Source: Doryteuthis pealeii
Taxonomy: Eukaryota > Mollusca > Cephalopoda > Myopsida > Loliginidae
NCBI GenBank assembly: GCA_023376005.1
Contig: CM042151.1
Location: forward strand, 76,965,512-77,029,511
Reading direction: 5' to 3'
DNA length: 64,000 nucleotides
Shown here piece after piece: positions 1 through 12,034 of this stretch (position 1 is its first letter; each line of letters starts with the position of its first letter). Below the pieces are notes generated by a model that did not search any database, was not told the DNA's origin, and saw nothing but the letters and a program-made list of their open reading frames with translations. The translations under genes and the position numbers were made by a program.

Positions 1-380
1 ATATCTAAAAGGAGCTTCAATAAAAGAATAAGGCTAGAAAATAGCAGTAACAATAGTCAGATAAGTATATAATAACTTAAGAAAAGAAAGATGTTTTCTC
101 TCTTACTGTGTTGCTAGAATAATCTTCAGAGATGGAGAGGGTTAGAGGTTGACGAACACGTCTGTTGCGGTAGAGCAGAAGTGGAAAAAGAACTTGAAAT
201 TACCGCAGACTCACAACACTGGAAATGATTGGTTATAATAGCGAAAATGCATATATTTACAATAAATACTGGAACGGGTCTAAGGAACATAACTCATACG
301 GGCAGAATCTTACTTACAAGCCGAGACGAACATCTTTATAATCAATAAATGAATAAGTGTTTTAAGGAAAAATTATACTC
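1..380. other. AT-rich sequence, nothing recognised
   Basis: No supported gene or repeat was found. The homology of the inverted unit 0 to unit 3 fades out near position 380, so this is probably flanking DNA outside the duplicated block. Confidence 0.4.
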
Positions 381-2090
381 TTTGTCAGATTTTTTGGTGA
401 TAGTCTAAATAAAATTTGTCTTTGAATTGAAAAAGAACATGCAAATGCAAAAGAAATGAAAAAAAATCCCAGAATTAAATTTTTTTTTTTTAATTAATAA
501 TAATGAATAATAATAAGGAAATTGTTTGTGTACATGTTTCAGGTACACAACAACTCATCAAAGATTCATGTCTAGTACATAGAATAATGTATTAGTATAA
601 AGAACATGAATAGCATACAGTAATATATAACATGTATGTTGCAATGCATGCATATGTGTGTGGATGGAGAATCAGGTATAGTGTTGCTTTAGACAGGATT
701 GTAATACTGAGTGGTCTCTGGCCCAGGTACTAAATGGTACCGTGATATGCAACATCAACTTAGCTATAATTGGTTCAGAAGGGCAAATTGATTGTCATGT
801 CAAGCTAGAAACTATAAGATTGTCTTTGTCAAATCAATTATTGGGCAAGCACCTGACCCTTTACTTAACAGAACAAATTAAATATCTAATCTTCTTTAAT
901 CTTTGAAGTGTTCATTAAATAATTAACAGTCCAAACAAAAAAACATAATAGAATCTTTAGTAAGGAAAGACTATTAAAATTATAGTCATGTAAATTAGTT
1001 TTTCTTCAAATCCAAACTTTCAGAGCAAATTCTGACGGTATAGCAATCTGTAAATTTCACAAATTTTATACAAATAAATTTTTGAAACTCTCTAATATTA
1101 GGACATATGCTTTTTTTTTTTGCTTCGCTTACATTTTTTAAACAAATAGCTGGACTTTGCCCTCTCATATTTTCGTTTCCATGGGTCAAGAAATAAGAAA
1201 AAAAGCCACGTTTGTATTTCCAGGTGTCTTCTAATTGAGTGCAAAATTTCAAGAATATTCATAAGATTAACCACTTTGATTTTGAAAAACAAAACAGCAT
1301 GTAAAATTTATCCTAAAAAAAAAAACGGTGCAATTGTTTGTTTTCAGCTGTTGAACAAAATATGGTTTGGAACTCGTAAAAAATAACTGAATGAGTGAAA
1401 ACCAATAAAAATTACATATTTAGAAAGTTTTTTCTATATCTTTCGACCATTAAATACTTTTTAAGATTGTAAAGAAATACAAGAAAATGGTTTCTCACTT
1501 TTTTTTTCTCTTTAGTATTTTTAGAGCCAATGGATCCTGCCCGTGAACTAACACTTGGTTTCATTACAGTGCTGTGATACTAAGGATTGTTTTAGGATGG
1601 AGCATGTTCCTTTGATTGCTTCTCTCTTTTCTAACACTTGATTTATTTATTCATATATATTTAACACTTCCATTTTTAGGATGGAGGTATTATTAGATCC
1701 TCAATTCTCTTTCTTTCCTTTGCCCCACTTCTCAAAATCTGAGAAAGTGAAACAGCAGAGAATAACCTAGCTATGTTATAGTTTTCTCTTTATAGGGGCC
1801 CTTAAATTGTCTTGCCTGATACCCGACTAGTATTAGGCTAGTTTGGTGGGGTATCCAGCTTAGTATATTACTTGTGTAAGCAGAACTAGTAGAGGGTGCA
1901 CCATTATATCGATTGCTTAGCTATGATGAAAGGAAGTTTGGTCAGGGTTTACTTCCAAGGGGAAAGTATCATTATACCATATACTATCAAATACCTTTGC
2001 AGAGAGACTGAATAAATTTGAGGTAAGTCTATTAGGCTTTTCAACTTCTCTCAGTGTGTTCATGGGTGTGATTTCAAATAGAACTCCTAG
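380..2090 (-). repeat. 3' flank of inverted zinc-finger unit 0
   Basis: Read on the minus strand, this stretch follows the 3' flank of the 51.7-kb ZNF array (about 53480-55330) almost block by block. Shared blocks include the region rich in AACAGCAGAGAATAACC (near 1750 and 53730), the tail of an RLE-type retroelement ending 'GAACATGCTCCAT' (near 1600 and 53880), and the block near 690-860 that mirrors 54840-55040. It is therefore part of an inverted segmental duplication. Reading frames within it (for example 995-1292 on the minus strand) have no family features and I do not call them genes. Confidence 0.75.
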
Positions 2091-4723
2091 AAAATGCAGA
2101 ACCACATATTTCACATGAAATGGTTTCTCATACATGGTGTGTTTGCATGTGTGATTTCAAAGTGCAACTCTGTGAAAATGCTGATCCACAGACTTCACAA
2201 GAATGGTTTTATCCAGTGTGTGTTCGCATGTGACGTTTTAATTTGGAAACTAGTGAAAGAAAAACAGATCCACAGACTTACATGAAAATGTTTTTTCACG
2301 AGTGTGGGTTGCATGTGTTTTCTAAACTGTCCATTCCGTGAATATGCTGATCCACAGGACTTCACAAGAAAATGGTTTCTCACACAGTGTGGGTTCGCAT
2401 GTGATCTTTTAATCGGCTATTCCGTGAAAATTCAGATCACATATTTCACAAGAAAAATGGTTTTTCTCCAGTGTGTGTTCGCATGTGAGTTTTTAGATGG
2501 TATTATTAGTAAATGCAGGACCCACATATTGACAAGGAAATGGTTTCTCACCAGTATGTGTTCGCATGTGGGCATTTCAAACTGGATTTATGTGAAATAC
2601 TGATCCACAGACTTCACAAGAAAATGATTTCTCTCCAGTGGTGTGTTCGCATGTGGCTTTTCAACGTGGACCTTTGTGAAAATTGGCTGATCCACAGACT
2701 TCACAAAGAAATGGTTTCACTCCAGTGTGGTATGTCTTGTGTCTATTTAAGATAGAACTTGAAGAAATGCAGATCCACAGACATTACATGAAATGGTTTT
2801 TATCAGTGTTGTTCGCATGTGTAGTTTCAAATCATGACTCTGCAAAAATGCAGATCGCAGACTCACAAGAAAATGGTTTCTTCACCAGGTGTGGATTGCG
2901 ACATGTTTTTTTAAACTGTCATTCATTGAATATGCTGATCCACAGATTTCAACAAGCAATGGTTTCTCACCAGTGTGGGTTCGCAATGGTGATCTTCTTA
3001 ATCGGACTATTCCGTGAAAATTCAGATCCACATATTTACAAGAAAAATGGTTTCTCACCAGTGTGTGTTTCGCATGTGTGATTTCAAACTGGAATTGTCA
3101 GCAATATACTGATCTGCAGACTTCACAGAAAATTTTTTTTCTCCAGTGGTGTGTTTGAATGTGACGTTTAAGTTGGATCTAGTAAAAATGTGCAGATCCA
3201 CATATTTCACAAGAAATGGTTTCTCACCAGTTGTGTTTTAACATGTGTAATTTCAAACTGGAATTCTCAGCAAAAGCTGATCCGCAGACTTCACAAGAAA
3301 TGGCTTCTCCCAGTGTGTGTTCGCATGTGAGTTTTAAGTTGGATCTATATAAAATGCAGATCCACAGACTTTACATGAAAATGGTTTTTCACCAGTGTTG
3401 TTCGCATGGTACTTTCAAATGATGACTCTGCAAAAATGCAGATCCACAGACTTCACAAGAAAATGTTTCTCACGAGTGTGGTTCGCATATGTTTTTTCAA
3501 ACTGTCATTCCGTGAATATGCTGATCCACAGACTTCACAAGAAATGGTTTCTCACCAGTGTGGGTTGCTGTGATCTTTTAATTGGCTATACCATGAAAAT
3601 TCAGATCCACATATTTCACAAGAAATGTTTTTTCTCCAGTGTGTGTTCGCATGTGATTTTTAAGGAGGTATTCCAAGAAAATGCAGATCCACAGACTTCA
3701 CAAGAAAATGGTTTCTCTCCAGTGTGTGTTCGCGCTGTGGCTTTCAAGTTGATCTTTCTGAAAAGTGATCCACAGATTTCACAAGAAAATGGTTTCTCTC
3801 CAGTGTGTATTCGCATGTGGTTTCCAAACTGGATCTTTGTGAAAAGTGGACCCACATATTTCACAAGAAAATGGTTTCTCTTCCAGTGTGTGTTCGCATG
3901 TGACATTTTAAGTGGACTAGTAGAAAATGCTGATCCACAGACTTCAACAAGAATGGTTTCTCACAAGTGTGTGTTCCAGTGACATTTTAAGGTGGAACTA
4001 GAAGAAAATGCTTGATCCACAGACTTCACAAGAAAATGGTTCTTCCATGGTGTGTTTCGCATGTGAGCTTTTAAGTCATAACTCAAAGAAAATACAGATC
4101 CACAGACTTCACAAGAAAATGGTTTCTCACTAGTGTGTGTTCGCATGTGTCTTCTCTTAACCTGGAGGGTATGAAAATGCTGATCCACAGACTTCACAAG
4201 AAAATGGATTCTGTCGTGTGTGTTTGCATGTGTGCAATTCAAATGAACTCACTGGAAATATGGATCCACAATTTTTACAAGAAAATATTTCCACTTCTGA
4301 TCGTGTTCCATATCTGTTTTAGTATCTGATTTTCTGAAAATGTTGATCTGCACAGTGGTGAAAAGTTGTGTTTTACAAGGCCTCTACACATAGCAAGATA
4401 TTTTTTTCCTAGCAAGTGTATGAATGTGTCTTTTTATATTTCCAGACCATGTTTATAGTGATGGTCTACAAATTGAGGACATTAATAATTTTTTTTTTTT
4501 TATTTCTCATCTCTATAATCGAGAAAAGTTGTGTTTCACTGAAGTCTCTTTTGACTTGTTCTTTGAAATACTGATCAAGACATTCATATGATATTTCAAG
4601 AAAAATTGTCCTCTTAGTTCTCAATATGTAGTCCACACACATAGATAGAATATATTTGTTCTTTGTTGGGTGTTTAAATGTGTATTTTTACATTTTAAAA
4701 CATTCTTCCCAATGTGTTGATTT
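2090..4723 (-). pseudogene. Decayed C2H2 zinc-finger array (unit 0)
   Basis: On the minus strand, degenerate [20 protein letters not shown] fingers recur about every 84 bases from roughly 4260 down to 2100, enough for about 25 fingers. Small indels break the frame throughout. The best surviving stretches are 3616-3906 and 3961-4242. The start region matches the paralogues (ATG, then the first finger CKxCGSIFP), but one A is missing just after the ATG, so the frame is lost at once. The exon begins at a conserved acceptor-like site (minus strand, AG at 4724-4725). Intact relatives would be nuclear DNA-binding proteins; this copy cannot make one. Confidence 0.85.
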
Positions 4724-5583
4724 CTGTGAATGAATAAGAATTATGTATTATTTTGAAAAAAGCATGAATTTAATTACTTTTTGGATTTATAATATCAAAA
4801 TCAGTTCATATTTTGATTAACTAACAACAGGAACATCAGCTAAAGAAAATTCAATATATCAACAATTGATGAAGTAAATTTAATGAATTTAATATAAATA
4901 CAGTATTTTTTTCTAATTTGACAAAGATTTATCAGAATTAAAAGGACATTCCATTTATAAAATATGAGAATTTTTTTTCCACTCTAAAATTTAGCAAACA
5001 AAACAAGTGTACATGGCAAATATTTTATCATCTGAAACTTAACAAAACATCTGAAAATTACTTTTCATGTAGAACAAAAATGGAATGTAGGAATAAATGA
5101 TTAATTTATTTGATTTTAAATGGCTAAGTAAATCACATTAAATTAATAAATATATATATCAATAATAAAATAAAATACTATATACTCCAATAATAATAAT
5201 ATATATAATATATACTCCAACCTGAATAAATATAATGGAATGGCTGGTATCAAAGATATGAGCCAAATGAACCTTAACTTTATGATTGCCTTTATGACAC
5301 TTGAATTTTAATTTACATTCTTTCATTTAGATGTATATACACTGAACTGGACCTGAATTTTGATAATCTTTAAACAAATATGTCTAAATGAAACTAAACA
5401 AAAACTATTTATAAGAATAAAAAAAAACAAAAAGTATTAATGAAAATAAACTTATTTTGGTATTTTTGTTATTTTTCGAGTTCTTCAGGATTTGATCTTT
5501 CTAGAAATGAAAAATTAAGGAACTGGACATTTTTGTTCTTTCAAATGAGCAGGGGTAAAAAAAGATCATAGTCCACACTACAT

Positions 5584-5585
<2 letters not shown>
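4724..5585 (-). other. Conserved non-coding region upstream of ZNF exon, unit 0
   Basis: This is the reverse complement of the block that precedes the ZNF exon in the other units (17840-18702, 25163-26263, 50446-51273, 62613-63474). Colinearity with them is strong, down to the acceptor-like end. It is probably the last intron and 5' flank of the ancestral ZNF gene. No open frame is supported. Confidence 0.65.
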
Positions 5586-5587
<2 letters not shown>

Positions 5588-5623
<36 letters not shown>

Positions 5624-5690
5624 TGGTAGTCACCTTTTCCACAAATACACATTATATATATATATATTATAATATATATATACATACTGT
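5588..5690. repeat. (AT)n microsatellite
   Basis: Two (AT)n runs (about 5588-5620 and 5655-5685) separated by a short non-repeat block. An (AT)n tract occupies this position between PLE fragment and ZNF upstream region in every unit. Confidence 0.9.
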
Positions 5691-5705
5691 GTGTATTTTA
5701 ACATT

Positions 5706-6990
5706 TTAATTTTCAGGCATGTGTTATTAAATAAAATGGAGTACTTTTCTTTTTTTTGAAACTGATACAATCACAACATCAAAAACCCTACTAACCCTGA
5801 ACTAAAATCCGCAAACAATTACAAAACTAACCAGAACATCACATCTGCATTGGTGATAATCCAACATTCTTAGATGTACTTACGATTCTATAACAAAAAT
5901 TCATTACAATCAATATAGAAAGAAAAAAAAACCCAGCTAAATCTCATTTAATTACCATAGTGAATGCCCCGACATATAAAATAGTCCTCATTAAAATCTA
6001 ATTCATAAAACGCTTCTCACATTTCTCATCTAAAACAGTATTCTTCAAAGAAGTTCTTTATATTAAACAAACAGTCACAACAAAAACTTCCCCTAACAAG
6101 TGTAGATCAACAAATAAAACTATACTCATAACCATCCACAAAAATAACAATAACAACCCACAGCAATAATAACCAAATTATCTTCTACTACAGAAACCAA
6201 TGCACAAAAACTACAAATCAGATGAACATGTAATAACCAACATCATACACAGACACATCAATCTTGTCAACCAACAACAAAAATTAAAACTAATTATCTA
6301 CTACACCAAATTCAAACATCAAACCTCCTCATGAAATATACACAAACTCCCCTAAAAATTCCCTAAGCCAAACGAATGTAGTCTATAGATTCACTTTCCC
6401 ATTCGAGAGTCCCCTCAGAAAATAAACCTTATATTAATAGCTACATTAGCCATACAACTACAACACTCTCCCGGCTCGCATACACTATCTCTGCACTAGC
6501 GCCATAAACAACACTTAAAAAAAACACCCAGAAAAATCCACCTCCCTGATATTAGAAAAATTCTCACTGAAAACACTAAAATTATCTACAAAATAATAAG
6601 AAGAAGCCTACAGATCCTTGAAGCAATATGCATAAAATAAAAAAACCTAACATGAATAATAGGATTCGATCGGATACACACAATATTAATATATTCAATA
6701 ACTACAACACACACTACCACCTTAACTTACAATCCCCTTTTAAATAAAAATAAACTCCAAAATTTAATAAAAACATAAATAAAGAGCTAAATATGAACTA
6801 AACTAACTATATGCCCATGATGACAACTGGCGAAACAGTCAACAAGCGCTCAATGGATAACAGTATGGGAATATATTCTGTACAAACGGATCCAAACCAG
6901 CAGAAAGGTCGCAGACAAGGAGAAAAATACAATTTCATAAATTGACGAAAAAGTACTCCATGTTATTTAATAACACATTGCCAAAAAAAA
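5706..6990 (+). mobile_element. Penelope-like element (PLE) fragment, unit 0
   Basis: The sequence is colinear, in reverse orientation, with the PLE fragments at 16637-17650, 47603-48700 and 61745-62520. It shares the block around GTAATTACCATAGTGAATGC and the 5' coding region upstream of the reverse transcriptase. Stops and indels are frequent and no long frame survives. A short segment (TACTCCATGTTATTTAATAA) lies at both edges in opposite orientation (about 5714-5750 and 6950-6986), so this copy is bounded by inverted repeats. Confidence 0.6.
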
Positions 6991-7347
6991 AATTATATAT
7001 CATTATTATAGTATATATATTATAGTATTATAGTATATTATATATTGGTGGGGCATAACATTATTTGTGAGTTGGCCCTTTCTCATACTAATTACAGTAT
7101 AATAAAGAATCAAAAGAAATTACTTTTTAATACTACGAAAAAAAAAACTTGCTACAATTATTTTTTGGAGTCTGAAAAAATAAATTTTAAATTGGTAAAA
7201 TCACTTTTTTAGGGTAGTTGAAATATATTTTTTAATTTCATGTTTTTCTATATCTTCAGAATATGTTTCTTTCAAGAAATCGAAAAAAAAAATGTAAAAT
7301 TAGGAAACGGATTTTTTTTTTCTTCAAGATGATCAAGTACCGTCTCA
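6991..7347. other. AT-rich spacer with R-repeat debris
   Basis: After a short (TA)n patch, the sequence near 7045-7100 (GTGGGGCATAAC...GAGTTGG) resembles the module of repeat R near 9700 and 45840. No gene is seen. The block ends at the assembly gap. Confidence 0.4.
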
Positions 7348-7357
7348 NNNNNNNNNN
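7348..7357. other. Assembly gap (10 N)
   Basis: Ten undetermined bases. The true gap length is unknown. It lies between inverted unit 0 and direct unit 1, so the junction of the inversion cannot be read directly. Confidence 0.99.
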
Positions 7358-7494
7358 TTACAGTAAGGCAATTCCTGGTCCTTTGTGTTCAAAAATGAAT
7401 TGATTCAACATTAAATGAATCGTAAAGATTGAATATTACCATCAAACTAAACAACAACATATACGGAGCATTTTTATTGAATAGCCTATCATAT

Positions 7495-7812
7495 TCCCCC
7501 CTCTCTTTCTCTCTCTCTCTCCTCTCATCTCTCTCTCTCTCTATTCCTTGGCTTTAATACCATAGAAACATCTCTCTCTCTTTCTCTATCCTTGGCTTTA
7601 ATACTAGTAATATATATATACTATTATATATATATACTTTCTTCTCTCTCCCTTGGCTTTAATACACTAGAAATCATATAGTATCCTCTCTCTCCCTCTT
7701 TCTCCTCATCCTTGGCTTTAATACTGAACATCTCACCTCTCTCTCTCTTCTCTCTTCTCCTCATCTCTCTCTCTCTCTCTCTCTATTCTTGGCCTTTAAT
7801 CTAGAAACTCTT

Positions 7813-7850
<38 letters not shown>

Positions 7851-8065
7851 CTCTCTATTCTTGGGCTTCTAATACTAGGAAACCCCCCCTCTCTCTCTCT
7901 AAATTCTTGGCTTTAATTACTAGAAATCCTTCCTCTTCTCTTCTCTCTCCTCGCCTCTCTCTCTCCTCTCTACTATTCTTTGGCTTTATACTTATGAAAC
8001 ATTCTCTCTCTCTAAAACATTCTCTCCTGCTATCTCTCCTCCTCTCTCTCACTCTCTCCTCCCAA
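7495..8065. repeat. CT-rich minisatellite with TTGGCTTTAATACTAGAAA core
   Basis: About eight units, 42-75 bases long, alternate a (CT)n stretch with a conserved core like CTTGGCTTTAATACTAG (near 7550, 7592, 7653, 7714, 7789, 7859, 7904 and 7976). A plain (CT)n run holds the equivalent place before the R repeat in unit 3 (36770-36830), so the array probably grew here after duplication. Confidence 0.85.
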
Positions 8066-10483
8066 TCCTCGTTGGAGAAGTAGCATCCCTGTAATCCTAT
8101 TGCTCCTTACCCTCTGTGAAATTATTTTAATTCTAATTATTTATATATCTAATTTTTGTCAGGGAGGTAATTGTTTTATGTGTTTGATTGTAGGCAAATC
8201 TTTCAGAGAAGTTTATTTGAACAACTTTCACCTAATAGAATTAATTTGGACACTTCATGTTTTTTCTTCTTTATTAATTTAATTTCTCAAAATGGAATAT
8301 GAAACTTTCCTTAAAAACACTTTATTTTTTTTATTTATTTATTTTTTAATTAATGTGTTGTAAAAATGTTTATTCCTTTTATTCTTATTAGCATTTAGCT
8401 CATATAGTAATCTCTTTTTATTTTTTCATAAATTTAAAAAATTCTAATTTTCGTTGAATATAGCAACGTATAGAAATGTATTTTGTTTATTTCGTCTTAG
8501 AAGGATGAATATATGTTCCAAAATAAATGAGAAAAAAGATCGAATTGATCCCTGTTTTATCGCTCTTAAGAAAACGTTTTTGTATATATGCGCACGAGAA
8601 CGGCACTTTTTCATTTAACCAGAAAAGATTAGTTCAATTTAAAATATTATATTTTTTCTCCATCTTCTTTAACGTGTATATCGCCCCAAAGAAGAAATCA
8701 GGCAAAAGAAAAAGGGAAAAAGTAAGTATAACGTTAAGTATTTATTATTTCTTTACCAAAAAACAAACAAACAAAAAACGTAATTTTGCCTGGAAATACA
8801 TTTATGGATATAAAAATATCTGACTCTTTTGAAAACTGATTCAATTATTATAAAAATCTAATTCATTTCAACATTTAGTGTATATTATTTTCGCTGCTAT
8901 CGTGTAAAAACTAAGTCACCCATCGAAATATAGCGATTAAATTTCTGTAAATCTTTAAAACTATTTTCATCATAAAAATATATTCCCTCAAATAGATTCA
9001 AATAACCTCTTAAGATTTTTTTTTAATGTAAGATTATTTACTGTAATTTTTAAAAGATTAAAAAAAACATTTATTCTTTGTCGATCATCTTTGTATCACA
9101 TCGAGAATTTATTAAATAATTATAAAATGTTAAAATATTTCAAAACCATTCAAATATTTATGCATGTAAAAAATCCTTTGCAATCAACTTATATTTTATC
9201 TTTTAATTAAAAATAACGTCAGATAAAATGTTCAAAATGTGTTAAAAAGTTTAATGTGCAGAAATCGCAAAGGGAGATAATATTTTTTAAATGATTGTTT
9301 TTAAAATTATCAAACTATCACCAAAAATCAGGAAAATTTTCGATTTTAATTGAATTTTCACCTCTAATTATTCGTTAATGACTTATTAATATAATGACTA
9401 GTTTATTATTTTTTTTTAATTAAATTGTTTTTAGATAAATTCAGAATATATATAATAAGATAATAAAAAAATGAGCAGGTATAAGTAAATACTAGTATAC
9501 TCAAAATGGGCCTTTGACAAAATGAATTTAGCCCCCCTCCAGAAAATAATTTGCCCAAAAAATCAGGGGAATTATCGGATTTTTAATGAAATTTTCAGTG
9601 TTTATTTATCAATGAATGATCTTTATAATGCATTACTTATTTTATTTAAAATTCCTTTCTTCAATTTTTCAGGTCACTTAAATTTGCACGTTCCCCCACC
9701 CCTACCTATGATGGGTTGCTAACATGGTTTTTTTCGAGTTGGTCTTATAGTTTTCTAATTACAGTATGAATAAAGAGTTTAAAAGACCAAGTTAAAATAG
9801 AAATAAAAAAAAAAAATCTTTTTAGGTGGGCTTTTTTATGAGAAAATAAAGTATTGTAAATTCGAAAAATAAAATGTAAAAAAAAAATAATAAATAATTA
9901 ATTTTTTGGAGATTTCTTCTTTTTTACGCTATTTCAATCATTAGTTTGATTGCGCTATTATCTTATGAAAGAAAAAATTATACATCAATATTTTTCTGTT
10001 TAAACAAGGGAGTTTTTCAATCAAGTTTTTCTCAAAAAGATACTTTGATGTAATAAAATATATTAAATGTAATAAAAATATAATAATAAAAATGTAATAA
10101 AATAAGGTTTGCATTTAAATTAAATATTTATTTCTAGATATCTAAAAATATAACATTCTAAACTTAACATTAAGGCTTTTTATATTTAAATGAATTTTAT
10201 ATATTAGTTTTTTCATAGCAAAAATACTAAATTTTAAAGTTTTTCCAAATGAAATAAACTAATGCCTTATAAATTCCTTAATGATAAATCAATACTGAAA
10301 ATTTCAATTAAATCGGATAATACCTGATTTTTGTAATTTATTTTGTAATTGCCAACGTTTACATTTAAAGTGTAACAAGCACTTAAAACCATTGAAAAAC
10401 GACCAGAATGGCTGGATCATGTAGAACTTGACCAAAACAAATCCCTTAAATGTATTAAGAAGAATAAAACTGCCATATGTAAT
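8066..10483 (+). repeat. Interspersed repeat R, copy 1 (left part)
   Basis: A low-GC repeat of more than 2 kb that recurs at 20735-22985, 36830-37130 plus 44554-46850, and 58868-60145. A landmark is the block beginning ATGTTCCAAAATAAATGAG (near 8514) followed by a lysine-rich stretch (KKKSGKRKREK) and a GTAAGT. A second module (9478-9780 forward, about 10230-10480 inverted) makes it partly fold-back. I do not recognise a transposase or reverse transcriptase. The copy is interrupted at 10484 and resumes at 15461. Confidence 0.7.
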
Positions 10484-11253
10484 CAGGGTTCCCAACGGCG
10501 TCCTGGAAACTTGAAAACCTGGAAAATTTTTTTTGTTTCCAGTACTGGTAAACCTTGAAAATATAGGGGTATTTTTTCAAAATCCTGGAAAATTTTTTTT
10601 TGTCCTGGAAAAATTGAATTATCTGAGACTAAAATTAATGTTAAGTTACCGTTAACAAATATAACTAGTAAAAATAACAAGGACGCTTTTTTATTTTTTT
10701 GTTTTGTTTTTGCTCAAATGAACCTACCAACATTTCCCAAACTGGTCATAAATATTTTCATTAAACCGTTAAAAATTGCTTCTGCGTTGGCTATTTGAAA
10801 GTTTTCGCTTTCATCAATGTAGCAATATTTTTGATTTATTTTTATTAACGGACACTGAACAAGTCAGGAATTTCAATCAGACTAAAGATAATAAGGGTAT
10901 TCGTTAAAGAAAGGTTTAAAACAATAAATTACGGTTTAAACAAAACTCCCCCTCTGCCTCTAAAATTTAGAAACATTTAAAAGAAATTTTCTGTATTTGT
11001 ATAGAATAGCACACACACACAAATTTTAATTGAAAATGAACAATTCAAAAAAAGATACAGTTAAAGATTAAATAAAATTAATGTTCATCACAAAAAAGTT
11101 TGTTAAACATTTTTGTAAACACTATGGGAAAGTAAAAAACATTTCCTAAGACAAAAAGTTGATAACCATTTTAGTCTCGGTAGTTTGTCGGATGTGGGGT
11201 TGGGATCAAGCTATCTGTCACAATGTAGGATTGGCAGTGTTAGCGTCTTTAGT

Positions 11254-11285
11254 CAAGACCGGCTAGATACTATATCGGTGGCCTC
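11254..11285. mobile_element. Candidate P-element excision scar (16+16 bp)
   Basis: The right half, CTATATCGGTGGCCTC, is the exact reverse complement of the first 16 bases of the P-type element at 28107. The left half, CAAGACCGGCTAGATA, matches the reverse complement of that element's last 16 bases at 12 of 16 positions. Flanks share TTAGTC (CTTTAGTC before, GCTTAGTC after). P transposase is known to cut about 17 bases inside the element on one strand, and repaired donor sites often keep about that many terminal bases. It is old or diverged; a shared repeat fragment is the alternative. Confidence 0.5.
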
Positions 11286-11425
11286 GCTTAGTCATGTTGA
11301 CGGGGTGGGACTGGGGAACACACCTTCCTAGCAAGTCTTCAAGCATATATTCAAGGACATCAAATGTCAATTTCAACTCAGTTAAAGTAAGTGTTTCTTT
11401 TTACGGTGATAATACTCCCCACCCA

Positions 11426-12009
11426 GGTAAAAAAGAACAATTTCCTCGTATATTCCTATCATAAAATAAACTTGAACCCTCATTTTATATTCTTTATTTT
11501 AATATTCACTTCAATGAAGTTAAAAAAAGTTTTTATTTTGTGAGAAGGGTTTAGTTTAAAGTGGGGGTCATTTTTACACTTCAACTTTTTACTCGTAAAT
11601 TCCTACCATTAAAATGCTAAAGCCTAATTTTATGGTAGGAATTTACGAGTAAAAAGTTGAAATTTACCCTTTGTTGTTATTCTTTTCTTTTTGGCTTTGG
11701 TACTCTAAAATAAAAAACGTCAGATTTTAATCATCGTCGACGAAAAAACAATTACGGTCATAAAAGAGGATCCAATTTATGCCTAAATTGTAAAACGAGC
11801 CTTTAAAACTAACCTTAAAACTAACCATTCTCACAAAATAAAATCTTTTAGATATACATATATAAGTGAATATTTAAAATAAAGAAAAATAATTTAGTAT
11901 TGTAAAATAACGGGTGCAAAAAAAAATAAACATTTATTGCAAAAACACGGACATAAAATGAGGTTTAGTTTATTTTAAAGGAATAACGAGGAAATTGTTC
12001 TTTTTTACC
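11426..12009. mobile_element. Fold-back MITE with long inverted repeats, copy 1
   Basis: Begins GGTAAAAAAGAACAATTTCC and ends with its reverse complement. The arms are roughly 150-200 bases and include the block near TTTTATTTTGTGAGAA. A second, inner hairpin lies at about 11578-11668 (ACTTTTTACTCGTAAATTCC and its complement). Flanks (CCCACCCA and CCCACCA) look like a slightly altered target duplication. A second copy occurs at 20878-21429. There is no open frame, so it must have been moved by another element's enzyme. Confidence 0.75.
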
Positions 12010-12034
12010 CCCACCACTCCGGAAATATTGGTCA

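Noticed and set aside
2094..4329. Plus-strand frames of up to 195 codons
   Set aside because: Antisense of the decayed zinc-finger array in unit 0; they carry no own domain.
7855..8052. Arg/Glu-rich frame
   Set aside because: Translation of the (CT)n minisatellite on the minus strand.
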